Source: Takakia lepidozioides | Lineage: Eukaryota; Streptophyta; Takakiopsida; Takakiales; Takakiaceae | Assembly (NCBI GenBank): GCA_030704615.1 | Contig: CM060731.1 | Coordinates: 88,268,756-88,332,755, forward strand | Reading direction: 5' to 3' | Length of the DNA: 64,000 nucleotides | Shown here: positions 32,100-43,359 of the stretch, piece by piece | How positions within the stretch are numbered: the stretch's first letter is position 1 | Layout: every line of letters begins with the position of its first letter | The notes under the pieces: generated by a model | The model's database searches: none | Told to the model about the DNA's origin: nothing | What the model saw: only the letters and a program-made list of their open reading frames with translations | Program-made: the position numbers and the translations under genes

Positions 32100-33356
32100 T
32101 GCACTCAAAGCTTTTAAAGATTCATTAAGCTTAGTAGGGACAGCAGCTGGAAGACGACTATCATTAGGACAAGGACCTCCTAGTTGTGAATCATTGTTTG
32201 GAAGACAAACACCAACAACACCACTAGCCTTGACAATCCCAACACCACCACAGCCAGCAGCAGCGGGACCATTCCAGTTTGGACAACCGGTTGCACTAGC
32301 AGCACCAGTTGTAACAGCAGCACCAATGGCTTTAGCAGCAAGCAAAACCAGACCGCCGTTTCCTTTATATGATGGGAAATCTGATCCGGATATCCATCTT
32401 AATCAATTTGAGAACATGTGCACCATTTACAATGAAGCAACAGACCAGGAAAAGATCCGATTATTTCCTTGTTCAATGGCCAGAAAAGACATTGAATGGT
32501 TGGCAACCTTTCCAGCCAATCACTTTGCAAATTGGGCGGATATGAGAGCCGCATTTCAAGAACGATATAGATCCAACAAATCCACGTCTAAAATCTTCAT
32601 AGGATTACAGAACCTGAGACAGAAAAAGAAAGAATTGGTAGTTGACTACCTGGAGAGAATGAAGACTCTGATCAGGAAGCTACCTCAAGCACCGGGTGAT
32701 GACTTGCAAAAATCATGGTTCATCAACGGACTTCATCCTGAATATGTAACCATGGTTACAGTCATGCCTAACAACACTTTGGCTGAAGCAGTAGGAACTG
32801 CAAAGAAATTGGAATTGGGATTTCATCATAGCAGAAGTAAAGATTCCAGGATCCCTTGGAAAAAGAAGACTCTGATGATGAAGAAAAACCCAAGCAAAAG
32901 AAGAAAGAAGTGATTGACAAAACTACTTTGGATCAAAAGATAGCAGAGGCTATCAAGAATTTTAAAGATGAAGGGCCACAAAAGGCAACATGGTGTCACA
33001 AATGCGGGACTGCAGGACACTTGGCAAGAGAATGCCACATGAAAGACAAATATTGTGATATTTTTCATATGAACAATCATAATACCAGCCATTGTATTTA
33101 CAATCAACGAGCCAAGAAGAGTGGGTACACACGAGAGGTGGGGGTACACCAAGTCCAAGTCCGACGGGGAGGATCGGATGGACCAAGACGATACAATATG
33201 GGTAATCGTTATCAGAGGCCACGAGATGACTATCCACCACGGGATAGAGAACATCAACCCAGAAACAAAGAAATCACGAGATGTCACTATTGCAAGAAAG
33301 AGAGACACTGGAAACATGAATGCCAGTTGCGAATTAAGCATGAGGCAGAATTGTGA
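32100..33356 (+). pseudogene. gypsy gag: capsid-like region and zinc knuckles
   Basis: The region from 32194 holds a Pro/Ala/Thr-rich linker, then a retrotransposon-gag capsid domain (PFPLYDGKSDPDIHLNQFEN, WADMRAAFQERY, VDYLERMKTLIRKLP, SWFINGLHPEYV). After a frame change near 32880, two CCHC-type knuckles follow: WCHKCGTAGHLARECHMK and, later, RCHYCKKERHWKHEC. These bind the RNA genome during particle assembly. The minus-strand copy at 62.9-63.7 kb is its homologue. Confidence 0.8.
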
Positions 33357-33359
33357 AAT

Positions 33360-34030
33360 ATGGAAGTCGGACCAAGTGTAGCCGTGAGTGTGGTAACTCC
33401 TGTAGTGGATACCCTTGCGGTAACCCGAACTCAGGCCAAGAAACAGAAACCTCCAGATAAGGAGATTGAAGAAGAACGAAAACAATATCTAGAAAGTGCA
33501 GCATGGCAGGAAGAAAAGAGCTTACACCAGGAGGTAAGCAAAGCCATAGCTCAAATGCAAGAAGGAACCCATATACCTTCTGGAGAGCCAGCTCCAGATA
33601 ATCAAATCAAACCAACGATGAAGACCACAAATGCAACCACGGAAACAAAATTGGTTGAAGTAATCTGCCAGACCAAGACCCAAATTACCATTGGACAATT
33701 ATTAAAAATTGCTCCACATTGCAAGAAAACTTTATTTCGGGCAATTGAGGCATTGACCCCCACACCAAAACAAAAACCAACACCAGAGGTTTATACGATT
33801 AAACCCACAACTATACAACAAACTCTAGACTACGACGAAGCAATACCAATAATACAAGTACGTATTGGACGGAAGCTGGTAACGGATGTACTCATCGATG
33901 GAGGATCCGGAGTGAATATCATGACAGAGAGGATGAAAAAGTCACTAGGATTGGGGCACATGGAACTTGCTCCATTCACGGTACGAATGGCCGATCAACA
34001 AAAAGTGCAGCCATTGGGTATTATCAGACG
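33360..34030 (+). pseudogene. gypsy aspartic protease, 3'-truncated polyprotein
   Basis: After an acidic linker the frame contains VTDVLIDGGSGVNIMTE, the DGGSG form of the retropepsin D-(S/T)-G active site usual in plant gypsy elements, followed by VRMADQQKVQPLGII, the second core strand. At about 34025 homology stops abruptly and reverse-oriented gag of another element begins, so RT, RNase H and integrase are missing here. Confidence 0.8.
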
Positions 34031-34530
34031 ACTCCACTTCTTTTCCGGTCAGAAGGAGTCACCCTCCCGCCGGGTCTTCTTGTGGTTCAGCTCCGTACGG
34101 CCTTGTCTTTCGCCCCTAGAGACATCCGAGAAACATTCAGCCCTCTCAATTGTCTCGTTCAAAGTCTTAGGTGGCTTCTCCTCCAACTTCCGCCTGGCCC
34201 ATGGGGCCAGTCCCGCCACAAAGTTGAAGACCATTTCTGGTTCTGCCATGTCCACAACTTTGAGCAACAGCACATTGAAAGCCTGAACATATCCCCGAAT
34301 GTCATCCGTTTGCTTCAGATTCCTCATCTTGTCCCGGGCGAGCCAAGACGCGTTGAGGGGCACAAACTGTCTCTTCATCAGTTCCTTGAACCCACTCCAG
34401 TACAAGGTTTCCGGGTTTGGACCTCGACAGTGAAGGTGCTTCTGCCACCATTGTTGAGCATAGCCCCTCAAATAGGTGGGAGCCACTTCCACCCGATCCT
34501 CGTCACTCAACTTGGCCGCCCGGAAGTACT
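34030..34530 (-). pseudogene. gag fragment of a different gypsy element, reversed
   Basis: The minus-strand frame 34510-34049 (APTYLRGYAQQWWQKHL, MKRQFVPLNASWLARDKMRN, AFNVLLLKVVDMAEPEMVFN, FVAGLAPWARRKLE) is a plant retrotransposon-gag domain. It belongs to another lineage than the gag at 32 kb. It abuts the truncated protease at 34025, marking an insertion or rearrangement junction. Confidence 0.8.
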
Positions 34531-34672
34531 GCTCTAGCTCGACAACTCACGGAAAAACCAAAAACCCCCGAAAAAATTCTCCCAAAAAAATTAACCAAAA
34601 AAATTTCAACCCAAAAAACTTTCAAGGCGAAGAAGCCTTGGCGGTAAGGTGGTGTGTGTGCAGGTGGTGGGG

Positions 34673-36146
34673 ATTAAGGTGTCATCAACGACATCTTAAT
34701 TCCCAGTACGTGTTGCCACATGACAATTCACGGAAAAACCAACAACCCCAAAACAATTCACCCGAAAAAAAATTCACCCAAAAGATAAATGGATGTATTC
34801 ATTACATTGAACAAAGTGGAGTCATTGGCAAAGAATTGAACTCCTTCACAACACCTCACATTTCAGTAATCCTATCTCGCTGCAAAAATGTATGAACGTC
34901 AGTGGGACCCATTGTATATTGGTGAATGCATGTGTCTCGGTAAGGATCACAAAACATCATGTGAATGTAGATGTAGTATAGGTGTTTGCATGGGACAAAT
35001 TTGGGTCTCTTTCCAATAAAGTTTGATAACGTGTTCTGGAAGTCCGGGCATGTGCAATTTGGAAAATTCCCAACAGTTATCTCATAAGTCCCGTCATGAA
35101 CAATAGAACCCAATGTCACCATACTGTACACCCGCCCATAGCCTGGAGGGGGGACATTGACAACTTGGGTCACCCGACACTGCAGGGTTCTTGCTGACTC
35201 AATTTTGCACTGGTTTTCGGGACCTGCCTCAACACGACGGACCACTTTTCCATTTCGTTTCGTAAGCCGGTCATTCCCATATGGTGGACGTGGGGGGGAA
35301 TGCGGATTGCGAACCCCGACATGAAACTGGTGTTATGACAATTGGGCTTCTTGGAAGACGAAACCCGACATCCTCCAGCATCTCAATTTCTTGCTTCGAC
35401 AGACATGTTCCCACCTTCACTGGCCACATGGTTGGAATTTGAGGCTTAGTGATGACTGAATCCCGAAAGTCCCCATCACACAACGATGAATGTCATCAGG
35501 GCAAAACCATAACTTGTGAGGCCTGGACTCCCGGGATGAAATATTGGCCTGATGAATGAACCGTGGATGACTGCTACAACATTTATCCTTACCGATCAGC
35601 ATGTACGCAGGGAAACATGCATTAAGCTGTCCTCAACGCAGCTTAATTCGCAGCCTCTGTTAGCACATGACAATTCAACCCATGAAAGAAAGAAATGATT
35701 CCAAAAAACCTTACCAATAAGCATTTTTGTGCAGGGAAACAAACATTAAGGTGGCGTCAATGCTAGCTTAATTCCGAGCCCCTGTTGGCACATGACAATT
35801 CAACCTAGGGAAAAAAAAACCTAAGCGGTAAGCATGTGTGTGCAGGGGCTTGGGATTAAGGTGTCATCAACACCATCTTAATTCCCAGCAAGTTTTCAAA
35901 AAAAAAAAAAAAAAAAAAAACGGGTTTTTTTTCCCCTCCCCCCCAATGTGCCAGATTAAGGTGTCGTCAACGACATCTTAATTCCCAGTATGAGTTGGCA
36001 CATGAAAATTCTTGGAAAAACCAAAAACCCCAAAAAAATCACCCAAAAAAATTCAACCCAAAAATATCTGATGGGGAACAATCTTGGTGGTAAGGCGGTG
36101 TGTGTGCAGGTGCTGGGGATTAAGGTGTCGTCAACGACATCTTAAT
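34673..36146. repeat. dispersed hairpin family (ATTAAGGTGTCGT / ACGACATCTTAAT)
   Basis: Six copies of a near-perfect inverted repeat with 13-bp arms ATTAAGGTGTCGT and ACGACATCTTAAT around CA occur at about 34673, 35631, 35744, 35855, 35955 and 36119. Most are preceded by TGTGTGTGCAGG and followed by TTCCCAG, then GGCACATGACAATTC and a C/A-rich AAAAACC string. They bracket the MULE SWIM fragment at 34856-35602. Confidence 0.75.
34856..35602 (-). pseudogene. MULE-like transposase, C-terminal fragment with SWIM finger
   Basis: Minus-strand pieces (LWFCPDDIHRCVMG; VKVGTCLSKQEIEMLEDVGF; VVNVPPPGYGRVYSM; YEITVGNFPNCTCPDF; PKFVPCKHLYYIYIHM) match, in order, the 10.5-11.2 kb end of the plus-strand MULE. 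The SWIM residues C-x-C and C-x-H are intact in a 130-residue open frame ending at 34856. The frame changes twice upstream (near 35250 and 35450). The catalytic domain is absent. Confidence 0.65.
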
Positions 36147-36640
36147 TCCCAGTATGTGTTTTGAAATGTTTATTTATAAAGCACGAGTTCACCTCTCTGC
36201 CTTCTTTAGATTTCCTCTCTCTCAACCTTGGATACCTGGAAAAATGACAAGTAACCCCTCCTCAATCAACAAAGCAATGTGGATTCATTGTTGACAATAT
36301 ACACTGCACTTTCACAATTGATTTGCAAGCCAGACTAGCATGGTTTAAAGGATTTCGGAGCTCGGGGGATTTCGGAGCTACTACCACAAAACAACTTTGT
36401 ATTATTTCATTCATCCATGTCTCATTCATCATACATACATTCATTCGCCATTCATCCCTCATTCATCCCAGGAACATCCATAACCGAGCTTGTAATACTG
36501 GCCACTCTGCGAAGTAATAGGTCTTCTAAGTCGAGTAGGTGTCCACAGTTACAGGTGGGCAGATCCTGAAGCGTGAGCGGATTTCTACTCACGGAATTTT
36601 CTGCTCGTGGGATCTGCTCACAGAATAGCATCCCCCAGGG
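36147..36640. other. no gene seen; possible left part of LTR copy 3
   Basis: Sequence between the last hairpin and the first recognisable LTR homology (about 36640). It has repeats of CATTCATC but no domain. It may be the LTR's variable left part; I could not find a clear TG start. Confidence 0.35.
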
Positions 36641-37324
36641 AAGCATAGGCTTCGCTAGGCTAAGTAGTGAGTGGTCGTGGACTTTATACCACTATGACAC
36701 ACGACCACGAGCCACTACCACAGGCCATTTTTTTGTCAACCCTTTCAGGTTGCATAGGCAGTTAGACAACGGTCATTAACGACCGCAGGCTATAAACGGC
36801 TCTTTCGAGCAATAATATAAAAGGACTACACGCAACTTGGGAAGTATCAGGGTGTGATCAGAGCGATCCACTATGTATTTGTGCTATGATGCGATGACTC
36901 TGAAGTAAAGCAATGGTCTCCCAATACTTATGTGTAGAGAGAACGTGAGATAAAGAGAACGTGCATGATGCGACAACGTGAGATAGAGAGAATGTGCACT
37001 ATCTCTGAATGGATCTTAGTTGCAGTAGCACAATAGTGTACTACCTTGCTGTATGCACAGTTAGGACTTAGTCGCAACTATGGTAATATAGCTTCGCCTA
37101 AGCTCCTATCACTAGTTATTAGTGGAATGCAGGCTGTGACCAGTCCAAGGACTTAAGCATTAACATGGAGATTGATTCGTGGATTTCGTGTTCCAGCCAC
37201 CACTAACGATTACTACGTAATCGTTCGGCAGACATACCGTCGGACAACCTCTGTTAAGTGCCTTGGGAAATAGGCCACATCGTTGGAAGCCCATTTTGCT
37301 TAAGTTAGAAACCAGCGGTTAACA
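36640..37324 (+). mobile_element. gypsy LTR, copy 3 (left end unclear)
   Basis: Homologous to the right parts of the LTRs at 22.6-23.4 and 29.5-31.1 kb. It has a TATA box at 36816-36823 (TATAAAAG), a hairpin at 37205-37225 (arms AACGATTAC and GTAATCGTT) and the shared end CCAGCGGTTAACA. Confidence 0.78.
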
Positions 37325-37450
37325 TTTGGCGACCATATAAGGGACTAATGGTATGTTGAGTTCCAGTGAACTCAAGGAATGATGGCTACTAGGTGATTTC
37401 TTGAAATCGCGGGAGAACGAATCGGCAGAAGCAAAAGAATGGAAGCAAAG
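37325..37450 (+). mobile_element. gypsy leader and gag start, truncated
   Basis: TTTGGCGACCATA, the start codon region (GGTATGTTGAGTTCCAGTGA) and the following 90 bp match 31101-31215. Homology stops at about 37450, so only the primer site, leader and first codons remain. Confidence 0.7.
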
Positions 37451-38443
37451 TTCAACGATGGGGAAGGGGTGGACCACGCAGGCACACCCGCCCAGGGTGC
37501 AATCAACTCCCAGACCTTTTCTATTACTTGACAAACCCTTATTCTCAAAACTATCTAAACTCTGAAGGGACCGATGTAGGCCCCCACATAAAGTCTGCCC
37601 TGGATAAATGTTACATCTATAAACGTTAGATTACCATAAATGTTAAGAAACTCCCTTACGTGTGCACACTAGCAAACGTTATTTTTTTTATAAAACAAAT
37701 TACTTTTTAAAGTATTATTTGTTAACAAATGTTTATTCCCCTCTTCATTGATTTGCCATAAATAAATGTTAAATGCCCCTCAAAGGCCACCCTCAAGCTA
37801 GCTTGAGATAAGCTCCAGTTAGGCTAAGATAAGATTACATGCTAAAATATAACCAATCATAGGATCAGAAGGTAATCATGTAGTAGTAACCTAATTAGAA
37901 GCTAATACAATACAGCAGAATATATGTTTAGCATTTCTAGACTTGAGATGAAGGTTGTTTTTTAGAGATAGGATTTATATGATAGTTGTACATGCATTAG
38001 ATGTGTCATGGTTTTAGTCATGCTTAGTTAGAAATAGTTAATTATAGCTAATTAGGACTTTATACATTTATATTTATATTTTATTGGTATTGGGACTTTA
38101 TTTGGTTCTATGTGCCAAGTGAAGTTACGAATCTCACTTGGTACATGGAGAGGCTTATCTCCACGTGAGCCTCAGTAAGGCTCATCTTCTTGTGAGCCTC
38201 CATGAACCTCTCTCACTTCCATAGCTCTAGGTATTGAGAGGGAGTGTATTGAGAGCTTTGTAGGGTGGATTCCTTTAGCAAAGGTGCCATTGGCTTGACT
38301 TAGATTATGTGATAGAGTGGATTTTCACTTGGAAGGACTAGGGTTTGCTCTTAGCGTGATTGCTTTCATGCTTGGAATGTTTTCATTGTCTTCCACTTCT
38401 TTCATTTCTCATTGTAGCTTTCTAGGATTGTGTGCTAGGAAGT

Positions 38444-38789
38444 TATTGTAAAATACTACAACACTTGGAACACGAGTTAACGGGAATCACTGTCACACAG
38501 GGAAGCGAGAACTTTTACTGATCTGCCAGAGCACTTCATCTGTGCATGCAAGCTTGTGTGCACAACTGCATGTATTACACAAGCATTAGTGGGACTACAT
38601 ATACTATCAGATGCCAGAGACAAAGGCTAGATTGAACTTAAGCTAGAAACTCAATCAAGAGAGTGGCAATCCTATTTGTCCATACATTGAGTGGTCAAGA
38701 GAAGCGGTCAAGGCCGTTTCACTGGCCGCAGTCTATCTAGCCCGTAGGTCTAGTCTACGTAGGCACAGATCCCACTCATTAATCCAACA
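38444..38789 (-). repeat. copia 3' LTR
   Basis: Nearly identical to 43014-43359; differences include CAACAC/CAGCAC near the left end and CTACGT/CTATGC near the right end. Confidence 0.9.
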
Positions 38790-38850
38790 TTCCCACTCAT
38801 CGAGACTCCTCGGGAGCGAGATGTAGAGACTAATATGCTCCCACTTATCA

Positions 38851-41025
38851 TCAAATCTCTTCGTTCCCTGGATCAACTGTCGAAACATGACGAATCAAAC
38901 CGAGCATGTGTCGAAGTTTTTGAAAACGGTCTGCAGGGAGGGCCTTAGTAAAAATATCAACAACCTGGTCAGTTGTGTTGACGTAGAGCATGTCAATAGT
39001 TCCTTTTCTTTGTTGCTCACGGAGAACATGGAATTGCACGTCTACGTGCTTAGTACGACGATGATTCTCCGGATTGTGTACCAGTCTGATACTAGCCTGA
39101 TTGTCACTATACAACCTTTGTGCTAGTTTCCTGCGAGAATCCCAGATCGTGAAGCAGACGTTGGATCCATATGATCTCTTTGGTTGTGACATTTGTGGCA
39201 ATATATTTTGCCTCTATGGTGGAGCTGGCCGTGCATGTCTGCTTCTAACTCCCCCAAACAAGGGGTCCTTGATTCAACATGAGAACACAACCTGATCTTG
39301 ATTTCCTGTCAGTGATATCCCCAGCATAGTCTGAGTCAGAGTATGCTTCCAAGGTGTTGTTGTTGGCTCCTCCATTGTAGCATAGACTGTAGTGAATGGT
39401 GCCACACAAATAACGAAAGATTCTCTTAACGGAAGTATAATGCATGTGTTGTGGCTTGCCTGTAAATTTGGCTACCATGCTCACAACATAGGAAAGATCT
39501 GGCCATGTGCCCATCTGCAAGAACATCAAGCTTCCAACAGCTTCGGAATATGGGAAATCAGTCTCAACTTGCTCCTCATCGCTCCTACGCCCGTCAAGGT
39601 GGACATTTGGATCTGCAGGGGTCGATACTGGTGTTGCGTTCTCAAAGCCATATCGCTTCAAGATGCTTATGACGTACCTAGCTTGGTCAATCCAAAGGAT
39701 CCGTAGATGCCTATCTCGGATTATGTGTAGACCTACATATACATCCGCATCGCTCACAGTGACCTCAAATTCGTTCCTCATGAACTCAATCATGTCCCTC
39801 ATCCGAACAGTGTTAAGGCTACATACAAGGCCGTCATCCACAAATATCGTGGTTATCATAAGCGGTGCCTTCTTGTTGGAATACACACAGGGATCAGCAG
39901 TAGTGGGCTCTAGATCGTACTCAAAAAGGAACTCGTTGAATCGTTTGTTCCAAACTCTAGAAGCTTGTTTCAGCCCGTAGAGGCTTTTCTTGAGCATACA
40001 CACCTTCAACTCCTATCCCTCTACCAAAAAACCTTCTGCCTGCTCCATATAAATCTCTTCCTCCAAATTCCCATACAAAAAGGCCATTTTTATGTCGAAC
40101 TGGATGATGTGCATATCTTGTTGTGCGGCTATGGACAAGACTGTGCGGATTGAATCATACCTGACTACAGGAGAGAACGTCTCCTCATAGTCAATCCCAT
40201 AGTGCTGCGAATAGCCCTTTGCCACCAATCGTGCTTTGTACCTCGCAATTGAGCCATCTGACCTGGTTTTCACCTTGAAGACCCACTTAGATTTGATTGC
40301 TTTCTACCAAGTGGCAGGTCAGCAAGCACCCAAGCATTATTCTTCAGCAGTGATTTGTACTCATCCACCATTGCTTCCTTCCACTCTTTGCATTGCTGAC
40401 CACATATTGTTTCTTCATAGTTTCTTGGTTCGTCAGGGATGTCTTTCGACGCAGCAATTCCAACAAAGGAGTTGAGGTTGCTCATATAGTAATCGTTGAA
40501 CTTTGCTGGAGTTCGACGTGTCCTCCTCAAAGAGCTGCGATCGAGTAACTCACTATGCTCCTCATGCTGAGATGCCACTGCAACTTCCGCCACAACTTCC
40601 TGCTCAACCAAAGCGGGTCCACCATCTTGGGCTACTGGATTCTCTTCTGCTACAGGCGTCACAAAATTATTGTGCCCATCAGTGGGCTCCACCTTTTCCA
40701 ACTCGTAATGGAAAATTGGTGCATCGCTTCCCTGATTTTGTTTTGAGCCCAACTCGTAAAAGAGAACGTCCCTGCTCACAATGATTCTTTTCTTCTGTGG
40801 GCTCCACACTCTATATCCTTTAGTATTTTCACTGTACCCTACAAAAATACCTTTGATGCTCTTTGGGTCGAGCTTCTGTCGTAGCTGTTTAGGTACATGT
40901 GGGTAGGCCGGACAACCAAAGATGCGCAAGTGGTTGACACATGGTCTCTCTCCTGTCCACAATTCGTGCGGAGTCTTTTCTCCATGGACTCTCGTCCCTG
41001 AGCGATTGAGCAAGTAGACTGCTGT
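38851..41025 (-). pseudogene. copia reverse transcriptase and RNase H
   Basis: 41013-40270 carries the integrase C-terminus (LRIFGCPAYPHVPKQ, GIFVGYSENTKGYRVW) and the RT start. A frameshift near 40285 leads to [20 protein letters not shown] and [18 protein letters not shown], ended by TAG at 40013. 40009-39245 has KKSLYGLKQASRVWNKRF, the catalytic FVDDGLV and YSDSDYAGDITDRKSRSG of RNase H, ended by TAG at 39245. The rest (TCTASSTIEAKYIA; YSDNQASIRLVHNPENHRRT; DIFTKAL) follows with a frameshift near 39118. Confidence 0.88.
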
Positions 41026-41790
41026 CTATGTGGCCTCTCCCCAAAACTCAAGCCCTAGGCTACGTGCATGAAGCATACTGCGAACACATTCTACAATGGT
41101 CCAATTATCTCTCTCACAAGCCCCATTTTGCTCTAGTGTATAAGGGGCAGTGACTTCGTGCCGAATCCCTCTTTCTTCTAGGTGCTTCTTAAAGTCTTCA
41201 CCCATGTACTCTCCACCTCTATCGCTACGGAGTTTCTTGATAGAGTTACTTGTCTCTCTTAGAGTCTCCGCTTGGAGTCTCCTAAAGCACTCGAAGACAT
41301 CAAATTTCTTCTTGACACAATAAACCACCCTATATCCACTAAAGTCATCTTTGAATAAGACAAAATAGTGAGATCCACCAAGGGAAGAACGCTCATGGGG
41401 CCACATACATCCGAATGAAAAAAAGTCACCGAGCTTATCAGCTCGTTTTTTGTCTGAGTTGACTGGAAAAGGCTTTCGAGAATTTTTGCCGAAGGCGCAC
41501 CCCTCACAAAAATCTCCTTCTTTTATGGCAGTCATATCGAGTCCTGTCACAGTGCACTCTCTTGCCATCTGAATCAGCATGGTGTTGTTGACGTGGCCGA
41601 ATCTCTCATGCCACAGCTTGAGTGTTCCAATGGCGGTAACAACACTCTCATCAACTGCATAAGTGTACGTAGGTGGATTGATCACCTTCAATTGTAGATG
41701 GTACAACTTTCCTCTTCGAATTCCTGTCATGACCACTTGACCATGACCTTCTTCGCTAATGAGCAAACACCTCTCTCGCTTATATGGCAA
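41026..41790 (-). pseudogene. copia integrase
   Basis: The pre-integrase zinc-binding part (LKLWHERFGHVNNT ... CEGCAFGKNSRKPF) is intact. The first catalytic Asp segment (HSDVCGPM) lies in a shifted frame between a T-rich run near 41425 and about 41390, where the frame returns. The second Asp (LRSDRGGEYMG) and the Glu region (LEQNGACERDNWTIVECVRS) follow. The frame ends with TAG at 41026 just before TAVYLLNRS, which continues in the same frame in the next ORF. Confidence 0.88.
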
Positions 41791-41818
41791 AGCCTCTATC
41801 TGCAGCCTTTTTCTTCAA

Positions 41819-42064
41819 TTAAGGAACAAACAATATATCCCGTAGTGTTGCCTCCTCCCATTTGTTTCCAACAAGACACTGTACTTTGATATCACCAACT
41901 CCTTCAACCCACAGCTTACGGTTGTCTGCAACAAATACAAGCCATGTTCCTGACGCAACAGGCTTCATGCTCTCAAACCAACTCCTCTTGTCTGTCATGT
42001 GCTCGCTAGCACCTCTGATATGCATACCACACGTCTTCCAGCTTGGAATCGGCTGTAGGGTCAT
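41819..42064 (-). pseudogene. copia protease, active site disrupted
   Basis: GASEHMTDKRSWFESM marks the copia protease, but the preceding W-Y-A-D-S-G is split. WYA ends the gag frame at 42006, and GAS starts in another frame after a one-base shift, with the catalytic Asp codon altered. The frame continues to the ...RDILFVP strand. Confidence 0.8.
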
Positions 42065-42905
42065 CTGTGACCGTCACAAACACATCACTTTCACCTAGTG
42101 AGACATTTGCCTCACTTTGTTTCCCATCAAATTTTCTCTTGGGGCATTCCCTCTCCCAATGTCCTTTCTCCCCACACAAGTTACACCGAGTCTTCTTTTT
42201 GAGCTCTGCGATCTTCTCGGCTCTCTTCTTCCTCTCTTCAAAAGTGAGCCTCCTAGTACTCCCAGATCCACCTCCATTATTGCTAATAAAGAAGACCTTG
42301 TCATTCCCATGTTCAATTTGATTGTGTGACTTGTTCAAAGTCTCCTCTTTCAGAAGCCTGATCGTCAGGTTCTCAATCGTCTGTAGTGGGGCAGGGAGAC
42401 TATCCCAAGCTGAGATCAAGTGTCTGAAAGTCGGTGGCAAACTATAGATGATCTTGGTGATGACAGTCCTCTCTGATGTATTCTCTCCAAGGTCAGTAAG
42501 TTGTCTTGCCATTGCTTCAATTGCACTCACGTGACTGGCAATATCGTCTCCCGGCTTCATGCGGTACTCAAAAAATCGTTGCTGGAGAATATGCAGATTC
42601 TCCTCAGCGCTCTGCTCATGAATGGTGACTAATCTCTTGCACATCTGGCTCGAGGTTTCACAATTAATGAGCTGCTGCAAATGCTTCTTGTCAATGGCCG
42701 CACATATCAACATCATGGCCACATTGTCCCTGTCTATCCAATCCTCTGGCTCCTCGGCATCCTCTCTTCTCTCATTACCATTGACAATCTCGGGTAATTT
42801 CTTTGCTCTCAACATAACTACCATCTAGAACTTCCAAAGTTGGAAGTTCTCTCCTGAGAACTTGTCTATGTTACCAAGGTCCTTGAGATCATTTCTAGCA
42901 CTCAT
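42006..42905 (-). pseudogene. copia gag with CCHC knuckle
   Basis: The true start is ATG at 42905 (MSARNDLKDLG). The conserved W-K-x-Q-M motif at the capsid start is broken by a TAG at 42825-42827, where the Q codon CAG is expected. The rest, from 42824, is open: the UBN2-type capsid region (VAMMLICAAIDKKHLQQLI, FFEYRMKPGDDIASHVSAIE, PPTFRHLISAWDS) and one knuckle, CNLCGEKGHWERECP. The frame stops at 42006, at the protease junction. Confidence 0.88.
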
Positions 42906-43013
42906 GATACACAAATAAATATGAAAGAGAATCTAGTTACAATGAACCAAGAGTGCTACTAGACGAACGAACGATGAACTATGCAGCGACAACACTACAG
43001 TGGGCCCATAACC

Positions 43014-43359
43014 TATTGTAAAATACTACAGCACTTGGAACACGAGTTAACGGGAATCACTGTCACACAGGGAAGCGAGAGCTTTTACTGATCTGCCAGA
43101 GCACTTCATCTGTGCATGCAAGCTTGTGTGCACAACTGCATGTGTTACACAAGCATTAGTGGGACTACATATACTATCAGATGCCAGAGACAAAGGCTAG
43201 ATTGAACTTAAGCTAGAAACTCAATCAAGAGAGTGGCAATCCAATTTGTCCATGCATTGAGTGGTCAAAAGAAGCGGTCAAGGCCGTTTCACTGGTCGCA
43301 GTCTATCTAGCCCGTAGGTCTAGTCTATGCAGGCACTGATCCCACTCATTAATCCAACA
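43014..43359 (-). repeat. copia 5' LTR
   Basis: Pairs with 38444-38789. The sequence just inside it on the minus strand begins with the gag leader leading to the ATG at 42905. Confidence 0.9.

Larger units (their letters stand above)
38444..43359 (-). mobile_element. Ty1/copia element, full length, with 5-bp TSD, degenerate
   Basis: Two 346-bp LTRs (38444-38789 and 43014-43359) enclose gag, protease, integrase, RT and RNase H in copia order, all on the minus strand. The 5-bp duplication GAAGT lies at 38439-38443 and 43360-43364. Each LTR begins, on the minus strand, TGTTGGATTAATGAG. The LTRs differ at only a few positions, but the coding region has several TAG stops and frameshifts. Confidence 0.92.

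Noticed and set aside
32826-33485. Minus-strand ORF of 219 residues, hydrophobic and Phe/Leu-rich
   Set aside because: Complement of the Lys/Glu-rich gag and zinc-knuckle region.
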